A DNA stretch of 26,229 nt from an uncultured Prevotella sp. (GTDB lineage: Bacteria; Bacteroidota; Bacteroidia; Bacteroidales; Bacteroidaceae), in the NCBI GenBank assembly GCA_900769275.1, contig CAAGGA010000025.1, forward strand, positions 1-26,229, written 5' to 3'. A program made the position numbers and the translations under genes. This document shows, piece by piece, positions 1-8,162 of the stretch (positions are counted from its first letter, which is position 1; each line of letters begins with the position of its first letter). Below the pieces are notes generated by a model, which made no database searches, was not told the origin of the DNA, and was given only the letters and a program-made list of their open reading frames with translations.

Positions 1-879
1 CTTTCGGTTCATCTTCATATATCCCCAACCCTCAGGCCAATAGTTCCAGTCCTGCACAATCATGTCTATCGGCACATGGCGACGGCGATATTCTCTCAAG
101 GTATTGACGAGGTCGTCCGAAGAGACATAACGCTCCTTCGACTGTATATAACCGAAGGCATATAGCGGAAGCAGTTGCACCCTGCCCGTCAGATAACGAT
201 ACCCCTCGACAATATCCTCCATCCTGTCACCTTTAATAAAATAGTAGTCAATCTGCTTTGCTGCCTCCATCTGCATGGTAAAGCCCTTGCCGTCCGACGA
301 AAACTTCATGGCGCAGCCGGCATCGAAGAGCAAGCCATAGCCTTGTGGAGACAACAGCATCGGAATGCTTACCTTCAAGTTATGCTGAGTGAGCCATAGG
401 GTCTTGCCCACGAGGTTCATATAGTCCTCCATGTGGGCACCGAGTCCGTATAAAGCCTTGGTGCCGAGACACGTGAAACGTGAGATGTATCTTGTACTCT
501 CTCCGATGGTGTCTCGCCGTATGATGTCCTTCACCGTCACCTTTCCGTTGGCGGTCTCCTCCATGCGTGCTGTGGCATCGTCATAGATGATGCGTTCCTG
601 CACTACGGGTTCCGCAGTACGCCCAATGTCCTGCAAGAGTGTCTTGCCGGTCTTTCTGTCTATAAACGAGATGCAGCCGCCCTCGTTCTTCACGATTATC
701 TCCTCCGACTTCACTGGTTGTCTATCATAGTTGCAGATGCCGGTGTTATTGCCAGGCAATGAGCCGTTGGCTGACCATTGCACTCTGACAATCCTCGGGG
801 TGACAAACTCCACCTTTATATCTCCCGCCTTTACAAAAAGACACAACAAGAAGGCAAGAAAAGAGAAAACAATCCTCAT
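1..879 (-). CDS. GH31 family alpha-glycosidase, partial (N-terminal 293 residues)
   Basis: My reading of the minus strand gives an open frame from ATG at 879 to the left edge with no stop, so the gene is cut by the window. The first ~18 residues (MRIVFSFLAFLLCLFVKA) are a signal peptide, so the enzyme is exported. GH31 hallmarks follow: YGLGAHMEDYMNL near 141-153, a QHNLKVSIPMLLSPQGYGLLF segment, FGYIQSKERY near 245-254, and IDMIVQDWNYWPEGWG near 273-288, the start of the catalytic (beta/alpha)8 barrel. The nucleophile Asp lies beyond the edge. The FGYxQSKERY form is common in Bacteroidetes GH31 alpha-xylosidases and alpha-glucosidases; substrate cannot be fixed. It starts 10 nt after the GH97 stop and is the fourth visible gene of the leftward operon. 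Confidence 0.88.
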   Translation of the reverse strand, partial: MRIVFSFLAFLLCLFVKAGDIKVEFVTPRIVRVQWSANGSLPGNNTGICNYDRQPVKSEEIIVKNEGGCISFIDRKTGKTLLQDIGRTAEPVVQERIIYDDATARMEETANGKVTVKDIIRRDTIGESTRYISRFTCLGTKALYGLGAHMEDYMNLVGKTLWLTQHNLKVSIPMLLSPQGYGLLFDAGCAMKFSSDGKGFTMQMEAAKQIDYYFIKGDRMEDIVEGYRYLTGRVQLLPLYAFGYIQSKERYVSSDDLVNTLREYRRRHVPIDMIVQDWNYWPEGWGYMKMNRK

Positions 880-889
880 ATCAATTATA

Positions 890-2797
890 TCAATTATTCC
901 AATTAATCACAATCACGAATCCGCCTCTTGGCAGACAACTCACCTTTGCAGGCACATTACCCTTACCTTTCTTTATACTCCAAGGTCTGGGATTGTCGGC
1001 AGGCAGTTCGCCCTTGTAGCCAGACTTGTCAGCGAAGAGCGTGTATTTACCTTTAGGCAGGAAAGAAGTGTCGAAAGAGATTGTCTGAGGTTCGTCCTTA
1101 CCATTGATGCCTGCAATGTACCATGTCTTGCCATGACGACGTGCCATAACCACCCACTCTCCGGGATAACCTCCGAGCAGTCGGGGCTCGTCCCATGTAG
1201 TGGGCAAGGCAGACATAAAGTCCTTCACCTCCTTTGGCTGCGCGAGATAACTCTCAGGATTGTCAGCCCAATGCAGTAGAGGCGACTCGAAGAGCACTGG
1301 CAGTGCAAGTTCATGGGCATGAGTAGTGATATGCTTGTTTTGAGAGTCAGAGAAAGTGCAGGGAGTATAGTCCATCGGGCCTATCACATTGCGAGTGAAA
1401 GGCAGTGTGGCGTTGTGTGTGGCAGCCTTGGGAGTGAGAGTGGCATTGTTGTTATACCATTCCGCTCCATACACCGCCTCAACACTCACGAGGTTGGGAT
1501 AAGTCCTTTGCCATCCTCTTGGTATTGTCGCTCCATGGAAGTTGACCATCAGATGATGGCGTGCGGCACATTCGAGCAGGTCGATGCAATACTCCATCGT
1601 CTCCTGCTTGTCACCTGCGAAGAAGTCAATCTTCACTCCTGCCACGCCCATCTTCTCCAGCCACGCAAACTCACGCTCACGATTCTCGGGAGCATTCAGT
1701 CGCTCATGAGGACCAGGTGCGCCCCATGCCTTTATCCATGCCGTCGAAGAGTTATACCACAGGATGGGTTTCACGCCTTTGTCGAGAGCATAGCGTATGG
1801 CATCCTCGATGTCGCCGCCGTTTTTCATATCGTCCCATTCGGCATCAATGAGCACGTAGGGCAAATGCAACTCTACCGCCATATCCACATATTTCCTTAC
1901 TATCTGATAATCATTCGAACCGTGGTTGTAAGCCCAATATATCCACGATACAGAGCCAGGCTTTATCCATGAAGTGTCCTTGATACGACAAGGCTCACTG
2001 ACATCCGTGACGAGAGTCGATGCCACGACATCCTTCAACTCCCCCACGATGACCACCCGCCAAGGAGAAAGCCACCGCCCTGTAGTGTTCTGTACGTTTT
2101 CATCCATCACCACCCGATATTCCTCCTTGTTGCGGTCGTTATATAGCGACGATGCACTGTTGCATCTCTCTATACCAGCCTCGGTGACAAGGGCAAAGAC
2201 ATTGTCAGCAGGCTGAATCAAAGCAGGATAACCCCAACGCTTGTTTTCGTTCTCGCCAGAAACAGACAAGGGGAAGAACGCCTCGTAAGGCTCAGTCCAT
2301 TTCTGCATCCACCGCCTTATTCCCTCAGGGACACGATAAGTGGTCAGTTCCTCGGAAGCACGTGTATGCTGCAAACCGTCAAGTACATAGCGGAAAGCCA
2401 CTCCGTCATTATACACTCTCACCTTCAGTTTTTGCTTCCGTCCTATGGAGTCAATATATGTATATGTCGCCTCATTGCCTTCGTTGGAACACTCATGACG
2501 CTTGCCGCCGATCATTGTATAAAAATCGCTGATGTGCTGTATCGTTGGAGAGACTGTCGTGCGGCTCAAAGCCTTTCCTCCACCATCCTTCATAATCATA
2601 CCGACATTGGCAATCTCCAAGACCTCATGCTCATTGCCGCCATTGTGATAAACCACGGCAAATCCCTTACCTTTTTCCCTCCATTCCACTTTCCCGTTGG
2701 GAGACACCACCTGTGCCGCAGCAGTGTGTGCCACCGCCGCAGCATAAGCCAATGCAATGAACGTCGCAAGCAGTCTGCAACATTTTGAATAAGTCAT
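890..2797 (-). CDS. GH97 family alpha-glycosidase
   Basis: A 635-residue secreted protein with a signal peptide ending near the AAAQ at 26-29. Layout matches GH97 (SusB / BtGal97a family): an N-terminal beta-sandwich (about 30-270), a (beta/alpha)8 barrel starting near SWIYWAYNHG (284-293) and LIDAEWDD (316-323), and a short C-terminal beta domain. VKIDFF (388-393) places an Asp at 391, matching the nucleophile of retaining GH97 alpha-galactosidases, and Glu440 in VSVEAVYGAEW is the likely acid/base. That suggests a retaining enzyme (alpha-galactosidase-like) and not an inverting SusB-type glucosidase; this subgroup call is inference from motif position. It lies 11 nt downstream of the GH29 stop and 10 nt upstream of the GH31 start, so it is cotranscribed. 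Usual family length is about 620-740 residues, so it looks intact. Confidence 0.93.
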   Translation of the reverse strand: MTYSKCCRLLATFIALAYAAAVAHTAAAQVVSPNGKVEWREKGKGFAVVYHNGGNEHEVLEIANVGMIMKDGGGKALSRTTVSPTIQHISDFYTMIGGKRHECSNEGNEATYTYIDSIGRKQKLKVRVYNDGVAFRYVLDGLQHTRASEELTTYRVPEGIRRWMQKWTEPYEAFFPLSVSGENENKRWGYPALIQPADNVFALVTEAGIERCNSASSLYNDRNKEEYRVVMDENVQNTTGRWLSPWRVVIVGELKDVVASTLVTDVSEPCRIKDTSWIKPGSVSWIYWAYNHGSNDYQIVRKYVDMAVELHLPYVLIDAEWDDMKNGGDIEDAIRYALDKGVKPILWYNSSTAWIKAWGAPGPHERLNAPENREREFAWLEKMGVAGVKIDFFAGDKQETMEYCIDLLECAARHHLMVNFHGATIPRGWQRTYPNLVSVEAVYGAEWYNNNATLTPKAATHNATLPFTRNVIGPMDYTPCTFSDSQNKHITTHAHELALPVLFESPLLHWADNPESYLAQPKEVKDFMSALPTTWDEPRLLGGYPGEWVVMARRHGKTWYIAGINGKDEPQTISFDTSFLPKGKYTLFADKSGYKGELPADNPRPWSIKKGKGNVPAKVSCLPRGGFVIVINWNN

Positions 2798-2808
2798 AAA
2801 AAAATAAG

Positions 2809-4452
2809 TTACTTTGCTATCTTTAATACCGGTGCAATATCATTCGTCGGACTTGGCAACTGGACTTCAAGTCCCTCCGCAGTCTGCTTAGCCTTGAGTC
2901 TGCCATAACCGAGGAGTTCAACCTTTGTGATTGACCTGCGGAAATGTGGATTGCCCTTGGCGAGCGACTTCACTATGAGTCTGCCGTCTGCAGGCCATCC
3001 CATCGGAGTGACATAGAGGTATTTCTTTGTTTGGTTGAAGCGGATGTCGGCGGCGGTCATTCCTGTATATTGTCCATCATTGAATCCCTGTGCATTCATC
3101 TTAATGTCCTTTTCTGCCACAGGACCCTCACCGAATTTCACCCATGGGCGAGTCCTGAAAATACTCTCCTTGTTGATGTTCATCCAAGCCTCAATGCCAT
3201 CGAGCACGGCAGCTTCTTTCTCATCGTATGTACCGTCGGCACGAAGGGGGACGCTGAGCAGGAGGTTTCCGTTCTTGCTCACTATATCCACCAACTGCTT
3301 TATCACGTCAGCAGCTTTCTTGTATCTGCCTTGCTCATAGATGCCGGTATTGTAGTGCCAGCCTCCGATGCAGTTGCAAGTCTGCCAAGGCTCAGGCACA
3401 ATCTCGTTGGGTGCGCCACGCTCCACGTCCCACGTGAGAGCCTTGCGCTGCTCCTCGTCAAGAATCTTTCCGAACATCACGGCACGCGGATTCTTGTTGT
3501 AGAAATGCGATGCAATCTTCAGTCCGCAATCGCTGATGTCATAGAAAGGGACTACTGTAACGTCGAAATATATGAGGTCAGGCTGATAGCGGTTGATGGC
3601 ATCGAGGGTGCGGTCATAGAAGTTGGTGACATACTCCCTTGACGGCAGAGTAGCACCATTGCCCCAAGCCCACTGCGAGTGTATGCGGTTGTTAGCCCAC
3701 GAGCGGTCGCTCATCGGGTGATTCTGCGCATAGAGGTTCTGCGGATCATATCCTTCCCACCACTTCCCTTTGCCGTCAGCTTTGGTGAGCTTGCCGTCAT
3801 AGTATTCTCCTGCCTTTTTCCCATTGACATCATAGCGTTGAGAGGGTTCATACCAAGTCCAGGCATGGTCGGCATGGAACGAGATGCCGAGCGGCAGACC
3901 GTGTTTCTTTGCAGCCTTCGCCCAACCATCTATCAAGTCACGCTTCGGTCCCATGTTCACGGCATTCCATTCCTGATATTTTGAATCCCAGAGGTCGAAG
4001 TTGTCGTGGTGGTTGCCGAGTACAAAGAAATACTGCGCACCGAGTCGCTTGTACCGCTCCACAAGTTTGTCGGGGTCCCATTTCTCAGCCTTGAACAAGG
4101 GCAATATATCCTTGAAACCGAACTCAGACGGATGCCCGTAGTGCTCCACATGATGCTTATAGGCTCTCGAACCCTCGATATACATCTCTCGCGCCATCCA
4201 GTCGCCAGAGCCTTCCACGCACTGCGGACCCCAATGCGCCCATATACCGAACTTGGCATTGCGAAACCATTCCGGAGTCTTGTGCTTCTTGAGCGATTCC
4301 CAGTGCGGCTGATACTGTCCCTCAGCCATTTTCTCGTTCTCGTTAGTGACAGGCACCTTGTATTCCTGTGCCTGAATGCCGACCGAACAGGCTATTGCAA
4401 GCAGTAAAGATATAGTTTTCTTATTCATAAACCTAAGTCTCGAAATTAACAT
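2809..4452 (-). CDS. GH29 family alpha-L-fucosidase-like enzyme
   Basis: A 547-residue exported glycosidase. GH29 features include PEWFRNAKFGIWAHWGPQ (60-77), NHHDNFDLWDSKYQEWN (147-163), KRDLIDGWAKAAKKHGLPLG (170-189), and PDLIYFDVTV (291-300), where Asp297 is the expected nucleophile. SKNGNLLLSVPLRADGTYD (392-410) is the usual strand before the C-terminal beta-sandwich. The classical KHHDGF is NHHDNF here, a divergent Bacteroidetes branch, so the sugar could be L-fucose or the related L-galactose found on complex xylans; the second option is inference. The start at 4452 has an A-rich leader 5 nt after the GH115 stop. An alternative ATG at 4428 (MNKKTISLLLAIACSVG) would give a more typical signal peptide. 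Confidence 0.9.
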   Translation of the reverse strand: MLISRLRFMNKKTISLLLAIACSVGIQAQEYKVPVTNENEKMAEGQYQPHWESLKKHKTPEWFRNAKFGIWAHWGPQCVEGSGDWMAREMYIEGSRAYKHHVEHYGHPSEFGFKDILPLFKAEKWDPDKLVERYKRLGAQYFFVLGNHHDNFDLWDSKYQEWNAVNMGPKRDLIDGWAKAAKKHGLPLGISFHADHAWTWYEPSQRYDVNGKKAGEYYDGKLTKADGKGKWWEGYDPQNLYAQNHPMSDRSWANNRIHSQWAWGNGATLPSREYVTNFYDRTLDAINRYQPDLIYFDVTVVPFYDISDCGLKIASHFYNKNPRAVMFGKILDEEQRKALTWDVERGAPNEIVPEPWQTCNCIGGWHYNTGIYEQGRYKKAADVIKQLVDIVSKNGNLLLSVPLRADGTYDEKEAAVLDGIEAWMNINKESIFRTRPWVKFGEGPVAEKDIKMNAQGFNDGQYTGMTAADIRFNQTKKYLYVTPMGWPADGRLIVKSLAKGNPHFRRSITKVELLGYGRLKAKQTAEGLEVQLPSPTNDIAPVLKIAK

Positions 4453-4457
4453 TTCCT

Positions 4458-6935
4458 TTATTTTCGACTCTGCGCTCCGAAATAACTATAGTGGGAGTTG
4501 TCCGGATTGACAACAATCTGTTCGAGCACTATCTCCGGGTCAATCATGATTATTTTCAGGGTATGCCTGCCCGGTGTCGTGTCAAGGCTGACATCAAGCC
4601 AGCGGAGATTGTCGAACACCTCGCTGCGACGCGGCAACTGACGTCCGTTCATCATGCCACTCAAAAGGAGGTTGTTGCGATGTGGCAAGGGTTTGAGGAC
4701 TTTTGATACTGCAAGATTCTCCTTGGTATATTCACCGAAAGTATCAACAAATCCCTGGCGTGCGTCAATAATCTTCATCGGACGGTCATCCACCTGCACG
4801 CCAAGGCGCAGTCCCCGGGCGGGATGCACATCCTGCGTAGGCAGTATGCCAATGGCAACATTAGTGCCTTTCAAGTCAACCTCATATTCCAGTGCCGCAC
4901 CATTGCCGGAAGCATCCGACGGAGCCGTTACATTATCGCTGCCCATACAGCCCTCTCCACGTCCGAGGTCAGGAAGGAATATCCACTTCGTGTCCCTGCC
5001 ATCTACCTTGTTCGTATATTTACAGGCAGGAATGGAGTATTCTGACGTTGCCTTTGGTGACAGGTCGTGGTTCACCTTGAAGCCGAGAGTCATAGGATTA
5101 TAGTTCTTGTCTGGTATTGACCACTGGGTATATCCTATATGGTTGTCGAGCATCATGCCGTCCCATTTTCCTCCTGCAATGCCCTTGTTGTAATGCTCTG
5201 CAAGCCGACGGTCTTTCTCCATCAGAGCCTCAATGGCAAGAGAGTCACCCATCGTGGCATAGTTATATATCTGCGCCACGCCGGCACTGCCCACGGCAGG
5301 ATAATACACCAACTGATAGAAAGCATCCTGAGCCTCCTTTGGAAGTTTTTCCCTGAGGTTCTCACATCTTGTCACGAGCGACTGCCACAGGGCGTTTGTC
5401 CGGAGCATCTCCTCGTTGTTGAATATTCCCGGATATTGTGCCTCTGCCTTGCGCCAAAGGTTGTACTTGCTGTATTTGGCTATGATATCGGCAATCTCCA
5501 CGGCATACTCCTTGCCAAAGATGCTTCCGGCAAAGTTTTCGAGCCAACGCTGTTCATCGCCCGGCTGTACGGCATCAGGATTCCACGCATAATCCATGAT
5601 GAAGTCGATGGGCATCTCTTTCGGTTTCAGGTCTCCGACATTGATAATCCAGATGCGGTCAATTCCCGACTTGTATGCGAGATTGAGCTGTTCACGGAGT
5701 TTGGGAACGGTGGTGGTATTGACCCAACGGTCGTTCCACGGACCTCCGTTCATGTCAATATGGTAATACATACCCATTCCACCCTTGTGGTTACGCTCAC
5801 GCTCACCTCCCATACGGCGGATATACCCCCAGTTGTTGTCACAGAAGAGCAGGGTGACATCGTCAGGCACGGTGAAGCCGGCATCATAATACCGCTGCAC
5901 CTCAGTGAATATGGCCCAAAGCTGCGGCACTTCGCTCGCTTTCTTCCTGTGTACCTTGCTTATTATGCGGCGTTGCGCGTCAATCACGTTTTTCAGAGTC
6001 TTCATGTTATCGGCATCATTGCCTGTACCCATTGCCACGTCACCATCGCCACGCATACCGATAGTGATGATATTCTCATAGTCCTTTGACTTTTCAATGC
6101 CCTCTGTGAAGAATTTTTCTATACCCTCAGGATTCTTCGCATAGTCCCATGGCCCCACCTCATCGCGCCGCTTGGTATATTCCTTATGGGCACGCATCAT
6201 AGGCTCATGATGCGATGTTCCCATCACTATGCCCATCTCGTCGGCAACCTTGGGATTGAGAGGGTCGTCCTCGTTAAAGGCAGAAGCCCACATGGCAGGC
6301 CAGAAATAATTTGCTTTCAGGCGCAGCAGGAGTTCAAATATCCTGCTATAAGCCTTGGAATTGACACCCCCGAAGCAATTGTTGCACCACGTGCCGAACG
6401 AAGGCCACTCATCATTGATGAATATTCCGCGATATTTCACCTTAGGCTCTCCGTCGGTATATACTCCCGGCTTCACCCATACCTCATCATGCCTGGCGAT
6501 AGGCGCATCCGCCATCCAATACCAGGGTGAGACGCCAAGCTGACGTGACAGTTCGTAGATGCCGTAAATCGTCCCACGCTTGTCGGAACCGAGAATGACT
6601 ATCCTGCCCTCATCCGCTATCAGGAGATACTTCTCCCATTTCCCTTTCAGTAGTTTCGCATATTTGGCATACCTCTTTGCTATCGGGCTCTTGCCCCACG
6701 TTGCGACCGTGACCGGGGCACACGTACTGCCCGTTACGGCCTTGAGGTCTTGTCTCAGATTATTGACAGCAATGACAACTCCTTTCCATTCCGCCTTGTC
6801 ATAGACGATAGTGTCGGACGTGCCGGTCAGGAGAAACATATCCGTGCCTTTTTCGAACGACACGAACTTCTCTGCCGCTCTCATGACTGTAGTGAGCGAC
6901 AGCAGCATCAGCAGAAGAACTGTTGTTTTTTTCAT
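4458..6935 (-). CDS. GH115 family xylan alpha-1,2-glucuronidase
   Basis: An 825-residue protein with signal peptide MKKTTVLLLMLLSLTTVMRA. The order fits GH115: an N-terminal domain (about 22-160), then the barrel with KYRGIFINDEWPSFGTW (167-183), LLRLKANYFWPAMWASAFNEDDP (204-225), MGTSHHEPMMRAHKEY (238-253), TIGMRGDGDVAMGTG (291-305) and FTEVQRYYDAG with Glu345, followed by helical and C-terminal beta domains. GH115 enzymes remove glucuronic acid or its 4-O-methyl ether from xylan backbones, including internal positions. It is the first gene of the leftward operon, with a TAACTTTG promoter about 145 nt upstream and an A/C-rich repeat leader up to the ATG. With the three downstream glycosidases it suggests breakdown of a decorated xylan. 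Confidence 0.94.
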   Translation of the reverse strand: MKKTTVLLLMLLSLTTVMRAAEKFVSFEKGTDMFLLTGTSDTIVYDKAEWKGVVIAVNNLRQDLKAVTGSTCAPVTVATWGKSPIAKRYAKYAKLLKGKWEKYLLIADEGRIVILGSDKRGTIYGIYELSRQLGVSPWYWMADAPIARHDEVWVKPGVYTDGEPKVKYRGIFINDEWPSFGTWCNNCFGGVNSKAYSRIFELLLRLKANYFWPAMWASAFNEDDPLNPKVADEMGIVMGTSHHEPMMRAHKEYTKRRDEVGPWDYAKNPEGIEKFFTEGIEKSKDYENIITIGMRGDGDVAMGTGNDADNMKTLKNVIDAQRRIISKVHRKKASEVPQLWAIFTEVQRYYDAGFTVPDDVTLLFCDNNWGYIRRMGGERERNHKGGMGMYYHIDMNGGPWNDRWVNTTTVPKLREQLNLAYKSGIDRIWIINVGDLKPKEMPIDFIMDYAWNPDAVQPGDEQRWLENFAGSIFGKEYAVEIADIIAKYSKYNLWRKAEAQYPGIFNNEEMLRTNALWQSLVTRCENLREKLPKEAQDAFYQLVYYPAVGSAGVAQIYNYATMGDSLAIEALMEKDRRLAEHYNKGIAGGKWDGMMLDNHIGYTQWSIPDKNYNPMTLGFKVNHDLSPKATSEYSIPACKYTNKVDGRDTKWIFLPDLGRGEGCMGSDNVTAPSDASGNGAALEYEVDLKGTNVAIGILPTQDVHPARGLRLGVQVDDRPMKIIDARQGFVDTFGEYTKENLAVSKVLKPLPHRNNLLLSGMMNGRQLPRRSEVFDNLRWLDVSLDTTPGRHTLKIIMIDPEIVLEQIVVNPDNSHYSYFGAQSRK

Positions 6936-7052
6936 AGTTTGATGGTTTGGTTGGTTTGGTTGGTTTTGATAGTTTGGTGGTTTAGGTGGTTTAGTTGTTT
7001 TCTCTTCGACCTGGTCGAAGAGTACCAGATGTGTTTGGCGGTTTGGTTGTTC
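6936..7052 (-). repeat. A/C-rich repeat leader of the GH115 gene with palindromic core
   Basis: Read on the minus strand, this is two A/C-rich stretches (CCAAAC / CAACTAAAC-type units of 7-8 nt) flanking a core, and it ends directly at the GH115 start codon. The core at 7002-7022 is a perfect 10-bp inverted repeat (CTCTTCGACC, one central base, GGTCGAAGAG). The 27 nt at 7002-7028 are the exact reverse complement of 23541-23567 in the typA leader. No G/T-rich partner arm is present here, unlike most copies. It lies within the predicted 5' untranslated region. Confidence 0.85.
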
Positions 7053-7079
7053 CTTAGGTCAGTTATTCATTTTCAAGTG

Positions 7080-7087
7080 CAAAGTTA
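7080..7087 (-). promoter_or_regulatory. Predicted promoter -7 element (TAACTTTG) for the GH operon
   Basis: TAACTTTG on the minus strand matches the Bacteroidetes sigma-ABfr -7 consensus TAnnTTTG. It would start transcription near 7072, giving a leader of about 135 nt that contains the repeat at 6936-7052. A well-spaced -33 TTTG is not clear. Confidence 0.6.
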
Positions 7088-7162
7088 CCTAAATAATACC
7101 AAAGGTGTATATCGTATTATGCCAAAAATATTCTTTATTGTAACATTCCCCGACAAAGAATA

Positions 7163-7310
7163 GTTGTAGGTTGTGGGTTATGGGTTGTAGGTTGTGGGTT
7201 GTGGGGTAAGTTACCATTATTTCTTGAGGAAGGCTTCATTGGAAAGACATTACTAACCAAAAACCTAAAACCAATAACCAGGTACTGCAACCAACAATCC
7301 AACCACCCGA
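7163..7310. repeat. Heptamer-type inverted arm element, degenerate
   Basis: At 7163-7206 GTTGTRG/GTTGTGG-like heptamers repeat about six times. After a spacer of about 45 nt, 7251-7310 is A/C-rich with CCAAAAACC, AAAACCAATAACC and CAACCAACAATCCAACC units that are imperfectly complementary to the left arm. It has the arm-spacer-arm layout of the octamer elements but a 7-nt period and more decay. It lies in the divergent spacer upstream of both flanking promoters. Confidence 0.65.
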
Positions 7311-7330
7311 AAAACAGAACAATTTTCTAA

Positions 7331-7434
7331 GGCATTGATATTGCGATGCAAAAGCATAGATATTACCGTGTAAAAGCATAGATATTATCGTGTAAAAGCA
7401 CAGATATTACCGTGCAATATCTATGCTTTTGCAA
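7331..7434. repeat. 22-nt tandem repeat capped by an inverted copy
   Basis: The unit AAAGCATAGATATTACCGTG plus TA (22-nt period) occurs about three times between 7349 and 7415, after a degenerate first part at 7331-7348. The last copy runs into AATATCTATGCTTTTGCA (7416-7433), an exact reverse complement of TGCAAAAGCATAGATATT (7347-7364). The block could fold into an 18-bp stem with the middle copies in the loop. It has no coding potential, and the sequence is unrelated to the octamer repeats. Confidence 0.85.
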
Positions 7435-7853
7435 CACCCTATGATTCAATATGTTAGAAGACCACTTTTTCGTTATTCCGCAAAAGGAAAAACAGAACAA
7501 TCGGGACTGTCACGCAGTAGCGCAGGAGACGAAATCGGTATGAAACTGAGCAGGTTCTTAACCCTGCGAAAGTTGAATATCCATTTGTCTTATGCTTGAC
7601 AAAGATACGGATTTTATCTGAAACGTGCAACGTTTTGGAAAAAAAAGTAAAGACACGGACGTAATTCTCACCCGTTGGAAGAATCTTGCCTGCATTACGC
7701 TTATTCTCCGGCAGGTTACAGTTTTACGGATAATACAGGGCAGATGATTAAAAATCGTAACGTATTTCTGTAAAAGTCTTTTAGTATGTTACATTTTGTA
7801 ATGTTGTCGGACTAAGTATGTGTCATAATGTTATAAATTTGATAAAAATATAG
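7435..7853. other. Non-coding stretch of the divergent spacer, nothing assigned
   Basis: About 420 nt without a convincing ORF, tRNA or riboswitch. Two small inverted repeats are visible: GCAGG...CCTGC around 7550-7567 and CCTGC...GCAGG around 7689-7715. The 3' part is A/T-rich, as expected ahead of a promoter. It lies upstream of the predicted start sites in both directions, so it is probably not in either leader. Confidence 0.5.
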
Positions 7854-7861
7854 TAATTTTG
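7854..7861 (+). promoter_or_regulatory. Predicted promoter -7 element (TAATTTTG) for permease-eutBC
   Basis: TAATTTTG followed by CACAC fits the Bacteroidetes -7 consensus. It sits after an A/T-rich run. TTTG at 7838-7841 is closer than the normal -33 spacing. Transcription would begin near 7868, giving a leader of about 290 nt that includes the repeat at 7921-8087. Confidence 0.6.
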
Positions 7862-7920
7862 CACACAGAAAAGGATAACATACGTACATTCTGACTGATA
7901 TGGACATAATTTTCCTTACG

Positions 7921-8087
7921 GTTATTAGGTTATAGGGTTATTAGGTTATAGGGTTATACGGTTGGGCGGAGTATAGCGTAACCTCCGCAAAACCAACAAC
8001 CCAAAACCAACAACCCAAAACCAACAACCCAAAACCAACAACCCAAAACCGTAAAACCGCAAAACCGTAAAACCGCAAAACCGCAAT
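7921..8087 (+). repeat. Octamer-arm element, GGTTATAG type, in the permease leader
   Basis: The left arm 7921-7964 is a run of GGTTATAG, GGTTATTA and GGTTATAC octamers. The core 7966-7988 reads GCGGAGTATAGCGTAAC then CTCCGC. The right arm switches from CCAACAACCCAAAA units (14-nt period, 7989-8047) to AAAACCGT/AAAACCGC octamers (8048-8085). The terminal AAAACCGC units can pair with the GGTTnnnn arm; the middle block matches the heptamer type seen at 7163-7310, so the element looks composite. The core GCGGAGTATAGCGTAAC recurs exactly inverted at 17093-17109. Confidence 0.85.
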
Positions 8088-8162
8088 ATATATAATAAGG
8101 AGAGACTATTGATTGTACTCTCCTCAGGGTAACATACATTAACACAAACACATTATCAGATT

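Noticed and set aside
4428..4452. Second possible start of the GH29 gene at 4428
   Set aside because: Kept as an alternative only; the upstream ATG at 4452 has the more A-rich leader and sits tightly behind the GH115 stop, though the signal peptide is neater from 4428.
5139..6089. 316-codon plus-strand open frame antisense to the GH115 gene
   Set aside because: No domain is recognisable and the opposite strand encodes a full GH115 enzyme.
7490..7570. Cobalamin riboswitch candidate, because GGGACTGTCACGC and CAGGAGAC echo parts of the B12 riboswitch and B12 enzymes are nearby
   Set aside because: The motifs are too close together and out of the usual order, the full B12 box is missing, and the region lies upstream of the predicted start sites of both flanking transcripts.
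7954..8151. Small minus-strand frame rich in GFGLLVLGCWF-like repeats
   Set aside because: It is only the translated complement of the CCAACAACCCAAAA repeat in the permease leader.
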